A stretch of 64,000 bases of DNA. Origin: UBA1181 sp045113275. Its GTDB lineage: Bacteria; Bacteroidota; Bacteroidia; Bacteroidales; Paludibacteraceae. Below the pieces are notes generated by a model. The model did not search any database. It was given only the letters and a program-made list of their open reading frames with translations, and had not been told where the DNA came from. Each line of letters begins with the position of its first letter. Within the stretch, counting starts at the first letter, position 1. The translations under genes were made by a program, and so were the position numbers. Location: contig JBGUIU010000058.1 in NCBI GenBank assembly GCA_045113275.1, forward strand, positions 1 to 64,000, read 5' to 3'. This document shows positions 40,461 to 49,543 of this stretch, one piece after another.

Positions 40461-40820
40461 ATGATTAAGGCATTTATTATATTTTCCTTAATAGTTATTA
40501 TACTTATATGGGATACGTATCATGAAAGTAATCAATCTAACAGAAAGGATACTGACTACAGGAGTCAGCTTAAATTTAAAGAATGGTTACAAAAAAGAAC
40601 TTACATACTAAACAAAAATGGAAATGTATGTAAATTTTGTGGCTCCAAAAGACATTTGCAAGTCCATCACATGTATTATTTAAAATATCCCAACAAGGAG
40701 TTTGTACCTGTCTGGGATTATCCGGACGAAGCTTTTATGGTTCTATGTAACAAATGCCACAAAGAATGGCATAATAAACATGTTAATAAAGTGTATTATA
40801 AAAAGTACAAAAGAGAATGA
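40461..40820 (+). CDS. HNH endonuclease with N-terminal membrane anchor
   Basis: A 119-aa protein. Residues 3-17 form a hydrophobic segment (KAFIIFSLIVIILIW). The HNH domain follows, with C57-x2-C60, HVHH-type QVHHMYY (67-73), and C96-x2-C99-HKEWH. HNH nucleases nick or cut DNA. The membrane anchor is unusual for a phage HNH and suggests action at the membrane, for example on incoming DNA; this is inference. Confidence 0.8.
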   Translation: MIKAFIIFSLIVIILIWDTYHESNQSNRKDTDYRSQLKFKEWLQKRTYILNKNGNVCKFCGSKRHLQVHHMYYLKYPNKEFVPVWDYPDEAFMVLCNKCHKEWHNKHVNKVYYKKYKRE

Positions 40821-41209
40821 GTAATATGACAGAACAAAGCAAAAACAATAATGAGTTAAAATATCTTGAGCTTGCTTATCGTGCAGTGGATTACGAATGT
40901 GGGCGTTCCAACATAAGTTTATCTGACGAAGATAAGAAATTGTATAGAGAAACACTCGAATATCTCGATACACTAATTGATAATGTGAAGCAGCCAAGTA
41001 TGTGGTTAGCAAGAGATAAAGATGGTACATTGTGGTTATATATCGATGAACCAAGAAGGTCAAGTATATTTAGTAAATGGGAAGTCGACACCGAAAAATC
41101 ATTGTTACGAGCAGATGATTGCATGGAGATTAACGGAGATTTATTCCCAGAACTAGAATGGGAAGATAAACCAATCCAAATCAAACTAATAAAAAGTAAA
41201 AGAGTATGA
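40817..41209 (+). CDS. MW-ARDK family protein with N-terminal helical extension
   Basis: The 130-aa protein has a helical N-terminal about 55 residues. The family module is from MWLARDKDGTLWLYIDEP to LFPELEWEDKPIQIKLIK. The internal M at the module start may also be used. It overlaps the HNH gene and the next gene by ATGA. Confidence 0.65.
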   Translation: MSNMTEQSKNNNELKYLELAYRAVDYECGRSNISLSDEDKKLYRETLEYLDTLIDNVKQPSMWLARDKDGTLWLYIDEPRRSSIFSKWEVDTEKSLLRADDCMEINGDLFPELEWEDKPIQIKLIKSKRV

Positions 41210-41385
41210 AAATCGAAGTGACAAAATCATTGTATAAATTTAAGGATAGCAGATTCAGTCACTGTGCCTGCTCACTGCACTCAGAGCGTGGCTACCGTAT
41301 GAGAGGATTCCAGCTATATCTTTTCAGTTGGCTTATTTATTTTGACTTCAACCGACAATGTAAAGATTGCGATGCACCATTTTAA
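41206..41385 (+). CDS. 59-aa protein, DAPF family
   Basis: MKIEVTKSLYKFKDSRFSHC... ending CKDCDAPF. It is the paralogue of the 22086 product and, as there, follows an MW-ARDK family member closely. Cysteine pairs (HCACSLH, CKDCD) suggest a small metal-binding fold. Confidence 0.7.
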   Translation: MKIEVTKSLYKFKDSRFSHCACSLHSERGYRMRGFQLYLFSWLIYFDFNRQCKDCDAPF

Positions 41386-41403
41386 CAAACAAAAGATAAG
41401 AAT

Positions 41404-41736
41404 ATGAATGAAGATAAAAATAAATTTGAACCCAGAGATGTCACATTCAAAGCTCTATTTAAGATTGGTGACAAGTTCAGATTCACAAACACAGCAGACG
41501 GAACAAGTGGAGTTTATGTAATTATCAGCATGTATTATAGACTTTTCGCATACAAATTTCCAGATCTCGACAAAGTATGTTCGGAACTGATTTACAGACT
41601 CGTACTGAAAGAAGGTAATTGGGATAATGCGTTTCCTCTTTATCATAGTCTCTCAGAAGAAAGACTCGCCGTAATCGAGGACGAGAAGAGCGAACTAATC
41701 GAAGAGGGTTACAAATTCAGAATTGAAAAACTATAA
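41404..41736 (+). CDS. Hypothetical protein (110 aa)
   Basis: A charged, soluble protein with an N-terminal strand-rich segment (FKIGDKFRFTNTADGTSGVYVI) that could be an SH3-like barrel. Function unknown. Confidence 0.6.
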   Translation: MNEDKNKFEPRDVTFKALFKIGDKFRFTNTADGTSGVYVIISMYYRLFAYKFPDLDKVCSELIYRLVLKEGNWDNAFPLYHSLSEERLAVIEDEKSELIEEGYKFRIEKL

Positions 41737-41766
41737 AATTTATTAACATTATAATTTTAATTAATC

Positions 41767-42018
41767 ATGATTAAATACATTTATATTTACATCGGAGCAG
41801 AATGGTGTTCCAAATGCAAGGTGTACAAACCTAAGTTCGAGGAGTATTGTAAGAAAAACGAACTCTCTTACAAGATAATTGATGCCGATGATGAATCAAA
41901 TCAAGACTTCATTGAAGCAAATGGAATCAGGAATATTCCTATAATAGTCAGAAAAGACCCTTCAAAACCTGACGAAAAAGGAGAATTGATTACTGTCGAG
42001 GATTTCATAAAGGACTGA
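41767..42018 (+). CDS. Thioredoxin-like protein
   Basis: An 83-aa protein with thioredoxin-fold features: the strand YIYIYIGAEWCSKCK with the CxxC pair C14/C17, and the cis-proline region IRNIPIIV (about 57-64). It is shorter than host thioredoxin (about 105 aa), similar to phage glutaredoxin-like proteins. It may supply reducing equivalents to a ribonucleotide reductase outside the window. Confidence 0.85.
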   Translation: MIKYIYIYIGAEWCSKCKVYKPKFEEYCKKNELSYKIIDADDESNQDFIEANGIRNIPIIVRKDPSKPDEKGELITVEDFIKD

Positions 42019-42022
42019 ACAC

Positions 42023-42241
42023 ATGAATGTACAAGCTAATCTATTTATACCTGTAACAGTGACACGGGTTGTCACTGTTGAGGTTCCTTCAGAATGGGAC
42101 AAGAAGCAGATACTCGATCAATATCTGGCAGGATCAGACATGAACATAGTCGATGACTACATTGATACAGAAGACCCTGTTTATGATGAATTCAATCCTG
42201 ACGGCATCAATGTTGAGATAGCGACTGCTCCTTATGATTAA
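42023..42241 (+). CDS. Small hypothetical protein (72 aa)
   Basis: The beta-rich N-terminus (NLFIPVTVTRVVTVEVPSEWD) precedes an acidic tail. It lies 4 nt after the thioredoxin-like gene. Function unknown. Confidence 0.6.
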   Translation: MNVQANLFIPVTVTRVVTVEVPSEWDKKQILDQYLAGSDMNIVDDYIDTEDPVYDEFNPDGINVEIATAPYD

Positions 42242-42321
42242 GAGAAGGACATCAAATGTATATATCCAAAAATAATGCAATAACAAAAATTAAAAATCAA
42301 ACAGACAGATAAAAAATAATT

Positions 42322-42861
42322 ATGAATAAGCTATGGATGAATATTATTACTATCGAACTGGACTCCTTATTTGCAATCCTGCTGCCGATAATCTGTGCAA
42401 TTATCGTTATTAAGATAGTGATGACTTATAGGAAGAGAAACATGATGAGCTTCACCGTTCCGTTTGACGGGAGCGTTGATCTCACAGGCATGCCTATCAT
42501 AACGATGAATTCAAACAACCATGTACTTTACATGCTTCTTGACTCCGGATGCAGCATGAATGCAATAGACAAGTCAATAGTCATGAACATTGATTCGGTG
42601 CCTATAAAGAATAACGAGAAAAAGGTAGCTATCGCCATGAACGGCACCATCGTGTATGATAAGATGTCGAAGGTCACGCTGTCATGCTGCGGCAAGTATT
42701 TCTCAGATTACTTTGTAGTATCAGATTTCTCCGTTGTCAACAGAAAGCTTGAGGAGAGATATGGTAAGAAGTTCAAGATAGACGGAATACTTGGAGTATC
42801 ATTCTTCAACAAATACAAGTACATACTTGACTTCAACAAGAATTTCTTGTATATAAAATAA
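42322..42861 (+). CDS. Membrane-anchored retropepsin-like aspartic protease
   Basis: The 179-aa protein has a transmembrane segment at about residues 15-35. A domain follows with the aspartic protease motif LLDSGCSMNAI (D74-S75-G76) and the downstream flap-to-core pattern ending IDGILGVSFF (153-161) and a terminal strand. Retropepsin-like proteins have one catalytic aspartate per chain and act as dimers. The cytoplasmic or periplasmic orientation and the substrate are unknown. It is rare to see this fold in a phage early region. Confidence 0.75.
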   Translation: MNKLWMNIITIELDSLFAILLPIICAIIVIKIVMTYRKRNMMSFTVPFDGSVDLTGMPIITMNSNNHVLYMLLDSGCSMNAIDKSIVMNIDSVPIKNNEKKVAIAMNGTIVYDKMSKVTLSCCGKYFSDYFVVSDFSVVNRKLEERYGKKFKIDGILGVSFFNKYKYILDFNKNFLYIK

Positions 42862-42884
42862 TTATGTTAAACCAAAAAAGGCTT

Positions 42885-42931
42885 GTGTCAATTCCTCCAC
42901 GAAACTAAAGATTTCGTGGTTTCCTTGACAC
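42885..42931. repeat. Nested palindrome (TnpB right-end-like)
   Basis: An outer stem GTGTCAA/TTGACAC (42885-42891, 42925-42931) and an inner stem CCACGAAA/TTTCGTGG (42897-42904, 42912-42919) are separated by internal loops. On the minus strand the loop is CTTTAGT-like and the sequence ends AGGAATTGACAC, as in TnpB-element right ends. It lies just before the 42939 start. It could be an attenuator or a solo element. Confidence 0.5.
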
Positions 42932-42938
42932 CAATTAT

Positions 42939-43844
42939 ATGAAGAAAAAGATAGAATTGCCGAAGGGTAACATTATCCTTCTCGAATCAACACATCAGTA
43001 TCTGGACACTGAAACAGGAGTAACATTAACAGGCATCACCAAGATGATCAAGGACTATCTGTTCCCTGACATGTATTCCTCAATACCTGAAAAGATACTC
43101 AAGAAAGCTGCAGAGCGAGGTTCCATGATTCATAAGCAGATAAACGAGTACATAACAAACGGAACAAAGCCTACAGACCCTGATGCAATGACATACGAGG
43201 GTGCCGGCATAAAGGCGATAGCAAGCGAATACATCGTCTCAGACGGCGTGTCCCATGCGTCTGCAATAGACATAATATCAGATGACCTTTCGCTGATAGA
43301 CATCAAGACAGTACAGAAGATAGACCAGGAATACAAAAGGTACACGTCATGGGAACTATCAATACAGGCATATATGCTCCATAAGATGACAGGCATCACG
43401 GCAAGCTCCCTGAAGATACTTCATCTGAGAGACGGTAATGCCATCCTCATTGATATCGATATGATACCATTCGATAAGGTCGAGGCATTCATGACAAACC
43501 CGTCAGAATTCAAGGATGATAAGGATAATGCAGCTGTTCCATCAAACACGGAAAAGACAATGAATATCATAGCTGAGACATCGAAAGCGATCCTTGATAT
43601 CGTGAATAGGAAAAAAGAGATGGAAGACCAGGAGGAGGAGCTGAAGAAAGGACTTCTCGAATTGTTCAAAAAGACAGAAATGTACAAATTCGAGAATGAC
43701 ATACTTACCATCACAAGAGTTCCCGAATCAGAATCCATGCGGTTTGATTCAAAGAAGTTCAAGGAAGAGAACAAGGAACTGTATGATCAGTATATGACAA
43801 AGACAAAAAGGAATGAATACATTTTAATCAATGCAAAGAAATGA
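42939..43844 (+). CDS. PD-(D/E)XK (Cas4/RecB-like) nuclease
   Basis: A 301-aa protein with the motif order RGSMIH (60-65), SAIDII (D111), LIDIKT (D121-x-K123) and SIQAYML (Q143), typical of phage PD-(D/E)XK exonucleases. A C-terminal helical and coiled region (about 190-250) follows. With the DUF1071 annealing protein at 17684 it could form an exonuclease/annealase recombination pair. It overlaps the next gene by ATGA. Confidence 0.85.
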   Translation: MKKKIELPKGNIILLESTHQYLDTETGVTLTGITKMIKDYLFPDMYSSIPEKILKKAAERGSMIHKQINEYITNGTKPTDPDAMTYEGAGIKAIASEYIVSDGVSHASAIDIISDDLSLIDIKTVQKIDQEYKRYTSWELSIQAYMLHKMTGITASSLKILHLRDGNAILIDIDMIPFDKVEAFMTNPSEFKDDKDNAAVPSNTEKTMNIIAETSKAILDIVNRKKEMEDQEEELKKGLLELFKKTEMYKFENDILTITRVPESESMRFDSKKFKEENKELYDQYMTKTKRNEYILINAKK

Positions 43845-44134
43845 GATTGTATATCTTCATAACAAAAAACCATGACAAGCTGCTGGAGATTCTCAGAACC
43901 AATCATCGCTACATCAATCTGCTGAAATCAAACATCGTTGATCAGATTGTCGCCGATCTTGATGATCAGATAGGTGTGGAACTTGCAGATTTCTATGACA
44001 TTCCATATGATAATTCGATAGTCCTGTCAAACAGAGACAAATGGTTTGGCAGGATTCACGGCAAATGGATTAATCCGACGGAATCTGACATAGATGAAAT
44101 GTGCAGTATGGCTGAACAGATTTCAGCTGAATAA
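43841..44134 (+). CDS. Small hypothetical protein (97 aa)
   Basis: Coupled to the nuclease gene by ATGA overlap, it is a helical, acidic protein of unknown function that might be a nuclease partner or inhibitor by position. It is followed by a terminator. Confidence 0.6.
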   Translation: MRLYIFITKNHDKLLEILRTNHRYINLLKSNIVDQIVADLDDQIGVELADFYDIPYDNSIVLSNRDKWFGRIHGKWINPTESDIDEMCSMAEQISAE

Positions 44135-44146
44135 ACGCAAATACGG

Positions 44147-44181
44147 ACCTGCATTGTATCAACAGCAATGCAGGTTCTTTG
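44147..44181 (+). terminator. Terminator after the nuclease pair
   Basis: ACCTGCATTG pairs perfectly with CAATGCAGGT, followed by TCTTTGTTT. It is immediately followed by a GTTTAACTAAAAA motif and the next gene. Confidence 0.6.
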
Positions 44182-44193
44182 TTTAACTAAAAA
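44181..44193 (+). promoter_or_regulatory. GTTTAACTAAAAA motif
   Basis: An exact copy of the recurring 13-mer, ending 9 nt before the 44203 start codon and directly after a terminator. This position supports a transcription-start role. Confidence 0.45.
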
Positions 44194-44202
44194 ACTAAAA
44201 AA

Positions 44203-45342
44203 ATGATTATAACAAAATTATCAGATTATCCAGTCCTGAATAAACAAGGATTGGACGTTGAAAATATTTATGCAATTCAATATAATGAATTCAATGAACA
44301 CATAAAATCATTCGGATTGACAATGAATGATTTTGAAACTCTTCGAAAAAGTACAGTACACAACACCCTTTTGGCTAGACAAATAAGTAAAAGCATATTT
44401 AAAACTGAAGGATATCTTATAGAATGGAATTCAAATTTTGAAAACATTAAAGATGGAGAACACGTGCTTGTATTATTTAATGGATATGATGGCAAATTTT
44501 ATGGCAGAAGAGGTACTGAAGTACCGTTTGATGAATATCTCTTGGATGTAATAACATTTTTAATGTTAGGAAAAGATATAAAGAAACTTGACCGTAAAAC
44601 AGATATATATGAATATCTGACAAAGAATCATGATTTGGTAGATGATTTCATAGATGAAGATTCAACAAAGTCTCTGGACTGCGTTAAATTATATAATGAG
44701 CATTTCCAAAGAAACATTGAGAAGATAAAATCAGACGAAGGATTCAGAGGCTTGATTGAGTCTGGAGTGCTCAAACCTATAAAGCCTGAGATATCATTCT
44801 ATATTTGCTACAGCAATCTTCGGATTTATTTCAATTCACACGAAAGCACAAATTATGTGTATTTCAATTACAAGGGTCATATAATCAAAGTAACTATGCG
44901 TAATGGTTCCAGATATTATGAATTCAGATATTTCTGTGACATTCCTATTTCAACACTGTATTGTTCAGTATATGGTTCAATAACGGATAATAATAAACAA
45001 ATAGGAATCAGAAAACCGAACAATATTTCGATAGGAAAGGCAACAGAAAAGAAAGTCATATTCACCATGGACTATATTGTATCAATGGAAGCCAAAGTGC
45101 ATAAAGAGATAAACAGGAGAGTTGAAGAAAGAAAGATCCAAAGGCAGAAACTTATTGACGCAGGCTTCGAATGTTCTCCGTATGAGTCATTCACTGAATG
45201 CACAGAACACAACATAGGCAGGGAAGAGAAATGGATCAAATATGAAGATGACAGGGATTTGTGTGTGACATTAGACATAGATAACAGAGTCGATCACTCA
45301 TTTATCCAACATCGCATTACTGATTATGACTGGCCTGTCTGA
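44203..45342 (+). CDS. Hypothetical protein (379 aa)
   Basis: A large soluble protein with an N-terminal helical region, a middle segment of strands (about 195-260), and a basic helix near residue 300 (EINRRVEERKIQRQK). No domain recognised. It stands as its own unit between a terminator and a hairpin. Confidence 0.7.
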   Translation: MIITKLSDYPVLNKQGLDVENIYAIQYNEFNEHIKSFGLTMNDFETLRKSTVHNTLLARQISKSIFKTEGYLIEWNSNFENIKDGEHVLVLFNGYDGKFYGRRGTEVPFDEYLLDVITFLMLGKDIKKLDRKTDIYEYLTKNHDLVDDFIDEDSTKSLDCVKLYNEHFQRNIEKIKSDEGFRGLIESGVLKPIKPEISFYICYSNLRIYFNSHESTNYVYFNYKGHIIKVTMRNGSRYYEFRYFCDIPISTLYCSVYGSITDNNKQIGIRKPNNISIGKATEKKVIFTMDYIVSMEAKVHKEINRRVEERKIQRQKLIDAGFECSPYESFTECTEHNIGREEKWIKYEDDRDLCVTLDIDNRVDHSFIQHRITDYDWPV

Positions 45343-45353
45343 TATCAATTCAT

Positions 45354-45384
45354 CCCAAAGGTATTAAGCCTTTGGGACTTTTAA
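45354..45384 (+). terminator. Terminator-like hairpin
   Basis: TCCCAAAGG (45354-45362) pairs with CCTTTGGGA (45370-45378), followed by CTTTTAA. The minus-strand reading ends TTTGGGATGAATTGA, matching the tail of the hairpin at 15289, so it may also derive from a TnpB right end. Confidence 0.5.
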
Positions 45385-45413
45385 CTGAAAATTATTTTAA
45401 TAACTGACATTAC

Positions 45414-46040
45414 ATGAAAGAAGAATTCATTTTAAACAAGAGAGCTATCCGCAGTGTATATAACAATAGCGATTATAAGGCACAGAAAGTATTTGAGAAA
45501 ATATTCGGAAGAGATATGTTCAAACCGGTAAACAGAATCATTAACAGCTTTGAAGACGTGGTTGAATTTCTGGGAGACTCGGGCCTTCAGTGCATCAATG
45601 ACTACAAGGCATTATCCAGTATAAGTGATGTTTCACCTGCATTGATGGCATACACCAAACTTAGAATGATAGCAACGGCATTCAATGACGGTGATGAATT
45701 CAAGCCAACCGATTACAAGTTCGGTCTGAAACACGTTTCCGTAGGTTATCATATCCTTGACGAAGAATCTTATAAGAGATTTTATAGGAAAGAATTCTGC
45801 CTTCCAATAAAAGGCACGGAGAATTACATATATATAGGATGCTTCCCAGTCTACACAACATCCTATAATTGCAACGGATCAGCCATAATCTTTAAGAATC
45901 CTACAACTGCTGAATCATGCATAAGGAAATTCATGCCAATATTTTATGAATATTTCACGTCTGACATTTTCTCACACATGAATGATTTCAGAATCAATAA
46001 TGGAATGATAACCAGCAAGCTCCAGCTCTCAAATCTATAA
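45414..46040 (+). CDS. Hypothetical protein (208 aa)
   Basis: A soluble, mixed-fold protein without recognisable motif. It begins a group of unknowns (45414-47255) of similar codon usage. Function unknown. Confidence 0.65.
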   Translation: MKEEFILNKRAIRSVYNNSDYKAQKVFEKIFGRDMFKPVNRIINSFEDVVEFLGDSGLQCINDYKALSSISDVSPALMAYTKLRMIATAFNDGDEFKPTDYKFGLKHVSVGYHILDEESYKRFYRKEFCLPIKGTENYIYIGCFPVYTTSYNCNGSAIIFKNPTTAESCIRKFMPIFYEYFTSDIFSHMNDFRINNGMITSKLQLSNL

Positions 46041-46062
46041 ACGAAAACCAAATTGTATTTAT

Positions 46063-46557
46063 ATGAGAAACGAACAAACAAAGGAGATATCTCCATGGGA
46101 TATATGGGAACACTTTGACGACGGATGGCGTTGCAGGATAATAGAACTGATGATAAAGAAAGACAGCGCAAGTTTCTTCGACATATTATTCAGATTCAAT
46201 GAATGCGATATCAGAAGAAACAGACTTATTGAAATAAGAAACATTCTAAGACATCTTTCTATTATGAATTCAACCGGGAAGAAAAGATTCTCAAATTCCG
46301 GATCTGAAGAGATTTACTACAAAAAAGTACAGATAATAAAGCAGATGCTGAAACCGAGTTTCTCCGATTACATGATATTCACATATCTATTCGAGATAGG
46401 GGAAAGGAGAACCATATCAATACCTGGAAACATAGCACACATTGAAAAGTTGATAAACAACATGTCTGAACTGATAGACAATGAAATAGCCAAAGACGAC
46501 AGCGGGAGATTTGATATCCTGACAGAAAAGGTGAAACGTTATTTCACAAAACACTGA
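46063..46557 (+). CDS. Hypothetical protein (164 aa)
   Basis: An arginine-rich helical protein. The next start follows after 7 nt. Function unknown. Confidence 0.65.
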   Translation: MRNEQTKEISPWDIWEHFDDGWRCRIIELMIKKDSASFFDILFRFNECDIRRNRLIEIRNILRHLSIMNSTGKKRFSNSGSEEIYYKKVQIIKQMLKPSFSDYMIFTYLFEIGERRTISIPGNIAHIEKLINNMSELIDNEIAKDDSGRFDILTEKVKRYFTKH

Positions 46558-46564
46558 CATCAAT

Positions 46565-46870
46565 ATGAGAGGAAGAGAATTATTTTCAGAAATGAGGCGT
46601 ATTGAACGCACTAAATACAAAATGATAGACAAGGCCTGTGTCGAACTGGCAGACAAGATATATTACCTTGATGCCTTGGAGATACGGAGCCTTCAGGATA
46701 TGATCATTGAAAATCCTGATCTGAGGAACGAGATAGTCATTTACAATGGCAGATTCAAAGGATGCCACCAAAAACAGTCTGAGAGAATCACCATCAACGA
46801 AGATGGAACTCTGTCCAAGAATATAGATTCTCTATTTGGAAATGACGTGATATTGGTCAGGTCCAAATGA
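46565..46870 (+). CDS. Hypothetical protein (101 aa)
   Basis: A basic N-terminus and a C-terminal strand region (DGTLSKNIDSLFGNDVILV). Function unknown. Confidence 0.6.
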   Translation: MRGRELFSEMRRIERTKYKMIDKACVELADKIYYLDALEIRSLQDMIIENPDLRNEIVIYNGRFKGCHQKQSERITINEDGTLSKNIDSLFGNDVILVRSK

Positions 46871-46904
46871 ACAATTTTTAATTCACACAAATAAAGAAAC
46901 ACAA

Positions 46905-47255
46905 ATGAGAATATCAGAAAAAATCAAAGGAATATTCGGTTCTGTAATTAACCGGTATTCCAAACACGAAACACAGAAGATTGAAGTACACGTCAATACC
47001 AACACGGATTTCAATTCACACATAACAAAAATGAATGTCATGAAGACGCTGATGGAATACATTAACGGATCATGCGAATCTGTCCCATATCTGTTCATGG
47101 ACAGCCTGTTTATCGTGAACCCGAAATATATGATGTCTGACTTCAACAGAAGAAAGGTGATGGATAAGACAGGCAATGAGGAGTTCATATCATCTATTAT
47201 TGAAATATCCAACAGAGCAATTGCAAGAAAGATGAATCACAACGGCAAATATTAA
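46905..47255 (+). CDS. Hypothetical protein (116 aa)
   Basis: A basic N-terminal segment is followed by mixed structure. No motif recognised. Confidence 0.6.
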   Translation: MRISEKIKGIFGSVINRYSKHETQKIEVHVNTNTDFNSHITKMNVMKTLMEYINGSCESVPYLFMDSLFIVNPKYMMSDFNRRKVMDKTGNEEFISSIIEISNRAIARKMNHNGKY

Positions 47256-47276
47256 TAACATAAACATTTATTTATC

Positions 47277-47837
47277 ATGGCAAATTTATGTAGCACAATC
47301 TACAAGTGTGTAGGTGATGAAAAAGAACTGGAGGAATTGTATCAAATAATCAAGAAAAATTACGATTCCAGAGAACCATATTTATGCTCTGTATTGGAGT
47401 CAATGGGTTTCGATCTCAAAGAGCTTGACGAGAAAGGTCTTAGATACAGAGGAGATATTACTTATTTTGATTATGATGATGGAATCCTTACGATTGATCA
47501 GGATACGGCATGGTGTGAACAAGAAGGTTTCCGAATCTGCATTGAAGAAAAATATCCTGATGTGAAAGTGTTTTATTGTGAAGAAGAACCTGGCTTTAAT
47601 ATTTATTACACAAACGACACTAAAGGAGAATATTTCTCTGAAAAGTTTGTCATTGACAGCAGTGACGATCATGAATATTTTGACAGAGTTGACACAGTCG
47701 TAGAATATCTTTCTAAACACTACGGTATCGTAGTTGATGATTATACGGAGGAGGGAATACAGAAAAGCATCGACAAGTATGTAAAATCAAGAAACGATGA
47801 TTTTTATATGTATGTCCACGAGTTTAAACATGAATGA
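47277..47837 (+). CDS. Hypothetical protein with C-terminal DYTEEG segment (186 aa)
   Basis: The N-terminal part (MANLCSTIYKCVGDEKELEELYQII) resembles small antirestriction- or YubB-like proteins in layout, with later aromatic strands (ITYFDYDDGILTIDQDTAWC). This similarity is weak. It is strongly acidic overall (many D and E), a feature of DNA-mimic proteins. Function unproven. Confidence 0.6.
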   Translation: MANLCSTIYKCVGDEKELEELYQIIKKNYDSREPYLCSVLESMGFDLKELDEKGLRYRGDITYFDYDDGILTIDQDTAWCEQEGFRICIEEKYPDVKVFYCEEEPGFNIYYTNDTKGEYFSEKFVIDSSDDHEYFDRVDTVVEYLSKHYGIVVDDYTEEGIQKSIDKYVKSRNDDFYMYVHEFKHE

Positions 47838-47865
47838 AAAGTATTAACAATTCAGTAATAAAGAA

Positions 47866-48159
47866 ATGGAAAACAAAGAAAAATGGAAATTCTATGATGA
47901 GGTGTTCAAACCTCTCATAAAAAAACAAATTGAAAAAATCATAGGTAAAAATAATTATCTATGGTACGAAGTATGGATTGATTTTAACGAACACATCCTT
48001 CAAAGAAAAGAGCATTCCAACTGGTGGGATTATATAATGAAATATCCTAACCTTGCAAGCCACACAGCTGCAAGAATGATGGTGAGATGGGATAAATGGT
48101 ATGCATCACCAGCGTATGTAGAGACATTGGATGAAATGCTAAAAAATAGTAATATTTAA
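47866..48159 (+). CDS. Small hypothetical protein (97 aa)
   Basis: A tryptophan- and lysine-rich, probably helical protein. Function unknown. Confidence 0.6.
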   Translation: MENKEKWKFYDEVFKPLIKKQIEKIIGKNNYLWYEVWIDFNEHILQRKEHSNWWDYIMKYPNLASHTAARMMVRWDKWYASPAYVETLDEMLKNSNI

Positions 48160-48175
48160 CAAAAAAAATAAAATC

Positions 48176-48790
48176 ATGAACGAGTCAGTAAAAGAATGTG
48201 AAAGAGAATGGGACAAGATCGTCCAGGAGATGAAAGGTGCGGCTAAGAACGAAATGAAGAACATGAGCATCCGTGACATGTACCATAGCGGTGTAGGCTA
48301 CAGTGCGATAATAGAAGCGGAGAAGAAGGAACAGGACTCCGGAAGGCTGGGGCGTATACTTGGATGCGTCCACCTTCTTATGTCCGAAGCGATACACCTT
48401 ATTGATGAAGGAGAAAGCATGATGCCGAATAGTCTGAAGAACAGATACGGCTTCGGACACAACATCAAGATGTTGAACAAATACTTCAATCAGTATTGCC
48501 GTGCAATGGATTCTCTCATCAGCAAGGAAGACATGAAGAAATTCCGTGCTGACTTCGAGGATTTCGACGATAATATACGTCATTGGGCAGACTTGACAGG
48601 ATGGAAGACAAGCACTGATGAAACAATCATTAACGGCATAAAGGACAGAATCAAAAACCTACACGGTGAGATATGCAGACTTTCAAAAGAGTATGCTGAA
48701 AAGAAGTCGAACGGAGACAAGGAGAAGTATGCTGAAACAATCAAATGTCTCATGGAAGAACTGAGGATGCAGAGTAATGAACTAGAATAA
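48176..48790 (+). CDS. Hypothetical helical protein (204 aa)
   Basis: An all-helical, charged protein with a possible C-terminal coiled coil (about residues 155-200). Function unknown. Confidence 0.65.
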   Translation: MNESVKECEREWDKIVQEMKGAAKNEMKNMSIRDMYHSGVGYSAIIEAEKKEQDSGRLGRILGCVHLLMSEAIHLIDEGESMMPNSLKNRYGFGHNIKMLNKYFNQYCRAMDSLISKEDMKKFRADFEDFDDNIRHWADLTGWKTSTDETIINGIKDRIKNLHGEICRLSKEYAEKKSNGDKEKYAETIKCLMEELRMQSNELE

Positions 48791-48800
48791 AAATGGTAAT

Positions 48801-48813
48801 GTTTAACTAAAAA
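48801..48813 (+). promoter_or_regulatory. GTTTAACTAAAAA motif
   Basis: An exact copy of the recurring 13-mer, ending 15 nt before the 48829 start codon. Confidence 0.4.
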
Positions 48814-48828
48814 GAAAGGAATAAAGAT

Positions 48829-49509
48829 ATGAAAAAGATATTTAAAATAAATGGTGTTCTAATCAAGGAGTTCTCCAAAGAAAAAGTAGAAATAATAGGA
48901 ATTTTTGAAGAGAATGAAGTAAAACAAAATAAGACAACTTATATAGGAAATTGTTTTAATCCGGATCCATTTATTACAAACGGAACATTCTCATTAGCCC
49001 CAATTAGAGTATTCATAGAAAAAGTAACAGATGCTACAAAAGAGGAAGAGGATAACCTGAACAAAGAGATGGATGCACATAATATGTGTATCGGGGAATA
49101 CACGTATGAACATATATATTATTGTTTCCCTAATACAGAGAAACGCACGAAGACAGCCATCGGACTGATACACAAAAGAAAGGAAGATGTCCATATCCTC
49201 ATTAATGGCGAACGAGTACCGTTATGCGAAGCTGAAAAACGACTGCACGGAAAATACGTTTTAATACAGGGAGATAACGGATATTCTCATTGGTGGTCTG
49301 AAGGTGTAAGCGGAGATGCAGTCAGTAAGATGTTAAGTAAGTGGTTTGATTCTTCATTAGGAGATAATAAAACGACTTACGGAGGACCACATAGCGGTCG
49401 TGTGTATGTTGGTAATCACTATGGATATACCTTCAACAAAGTAGGAGAGTTGAATTTACGCGTATTTGACGAACCAATAAAGAGGGAAAGTACCGTAAGT
49501 TTTTCTTAA
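48829..49509 (+). CDS. Hypothetical protein (226 aa)
   Basis: A soluble protein with a beta-rich N-terminal half and a glycine-rich C-terminal part (YGGPHSGRVYVGNHYGYTF). It is preceded by the recurring motif, and a variant (GTTTAACAAAAAA at 49518) follows it. Function unknown. Confidence 0.65.
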   Translation: MKKIFKINGVLIKEFSKEKVEIIGIFEENEVKQNKTTYIGNCFNPDPFITNGTFSLAPIRVFIEKVTDATKEEEDNLNKEMDAHNMCIGEYTYEHIYYCFPNTEKRTKTAIGLIHKRKEDVHILINGERVPLCEAEKRLHGKYVLIQGDNGYSHWWSEGVSGDAVSKMLSKWFDSSLGDNKTTYGGPHSGRVYVGNHYGYTFNKVGELNLRVFDEPIKRESTVSFS

Positions 49510-49543
49510 CACTAATTGTTTAACAAAAAAAGGAATAGATTAT

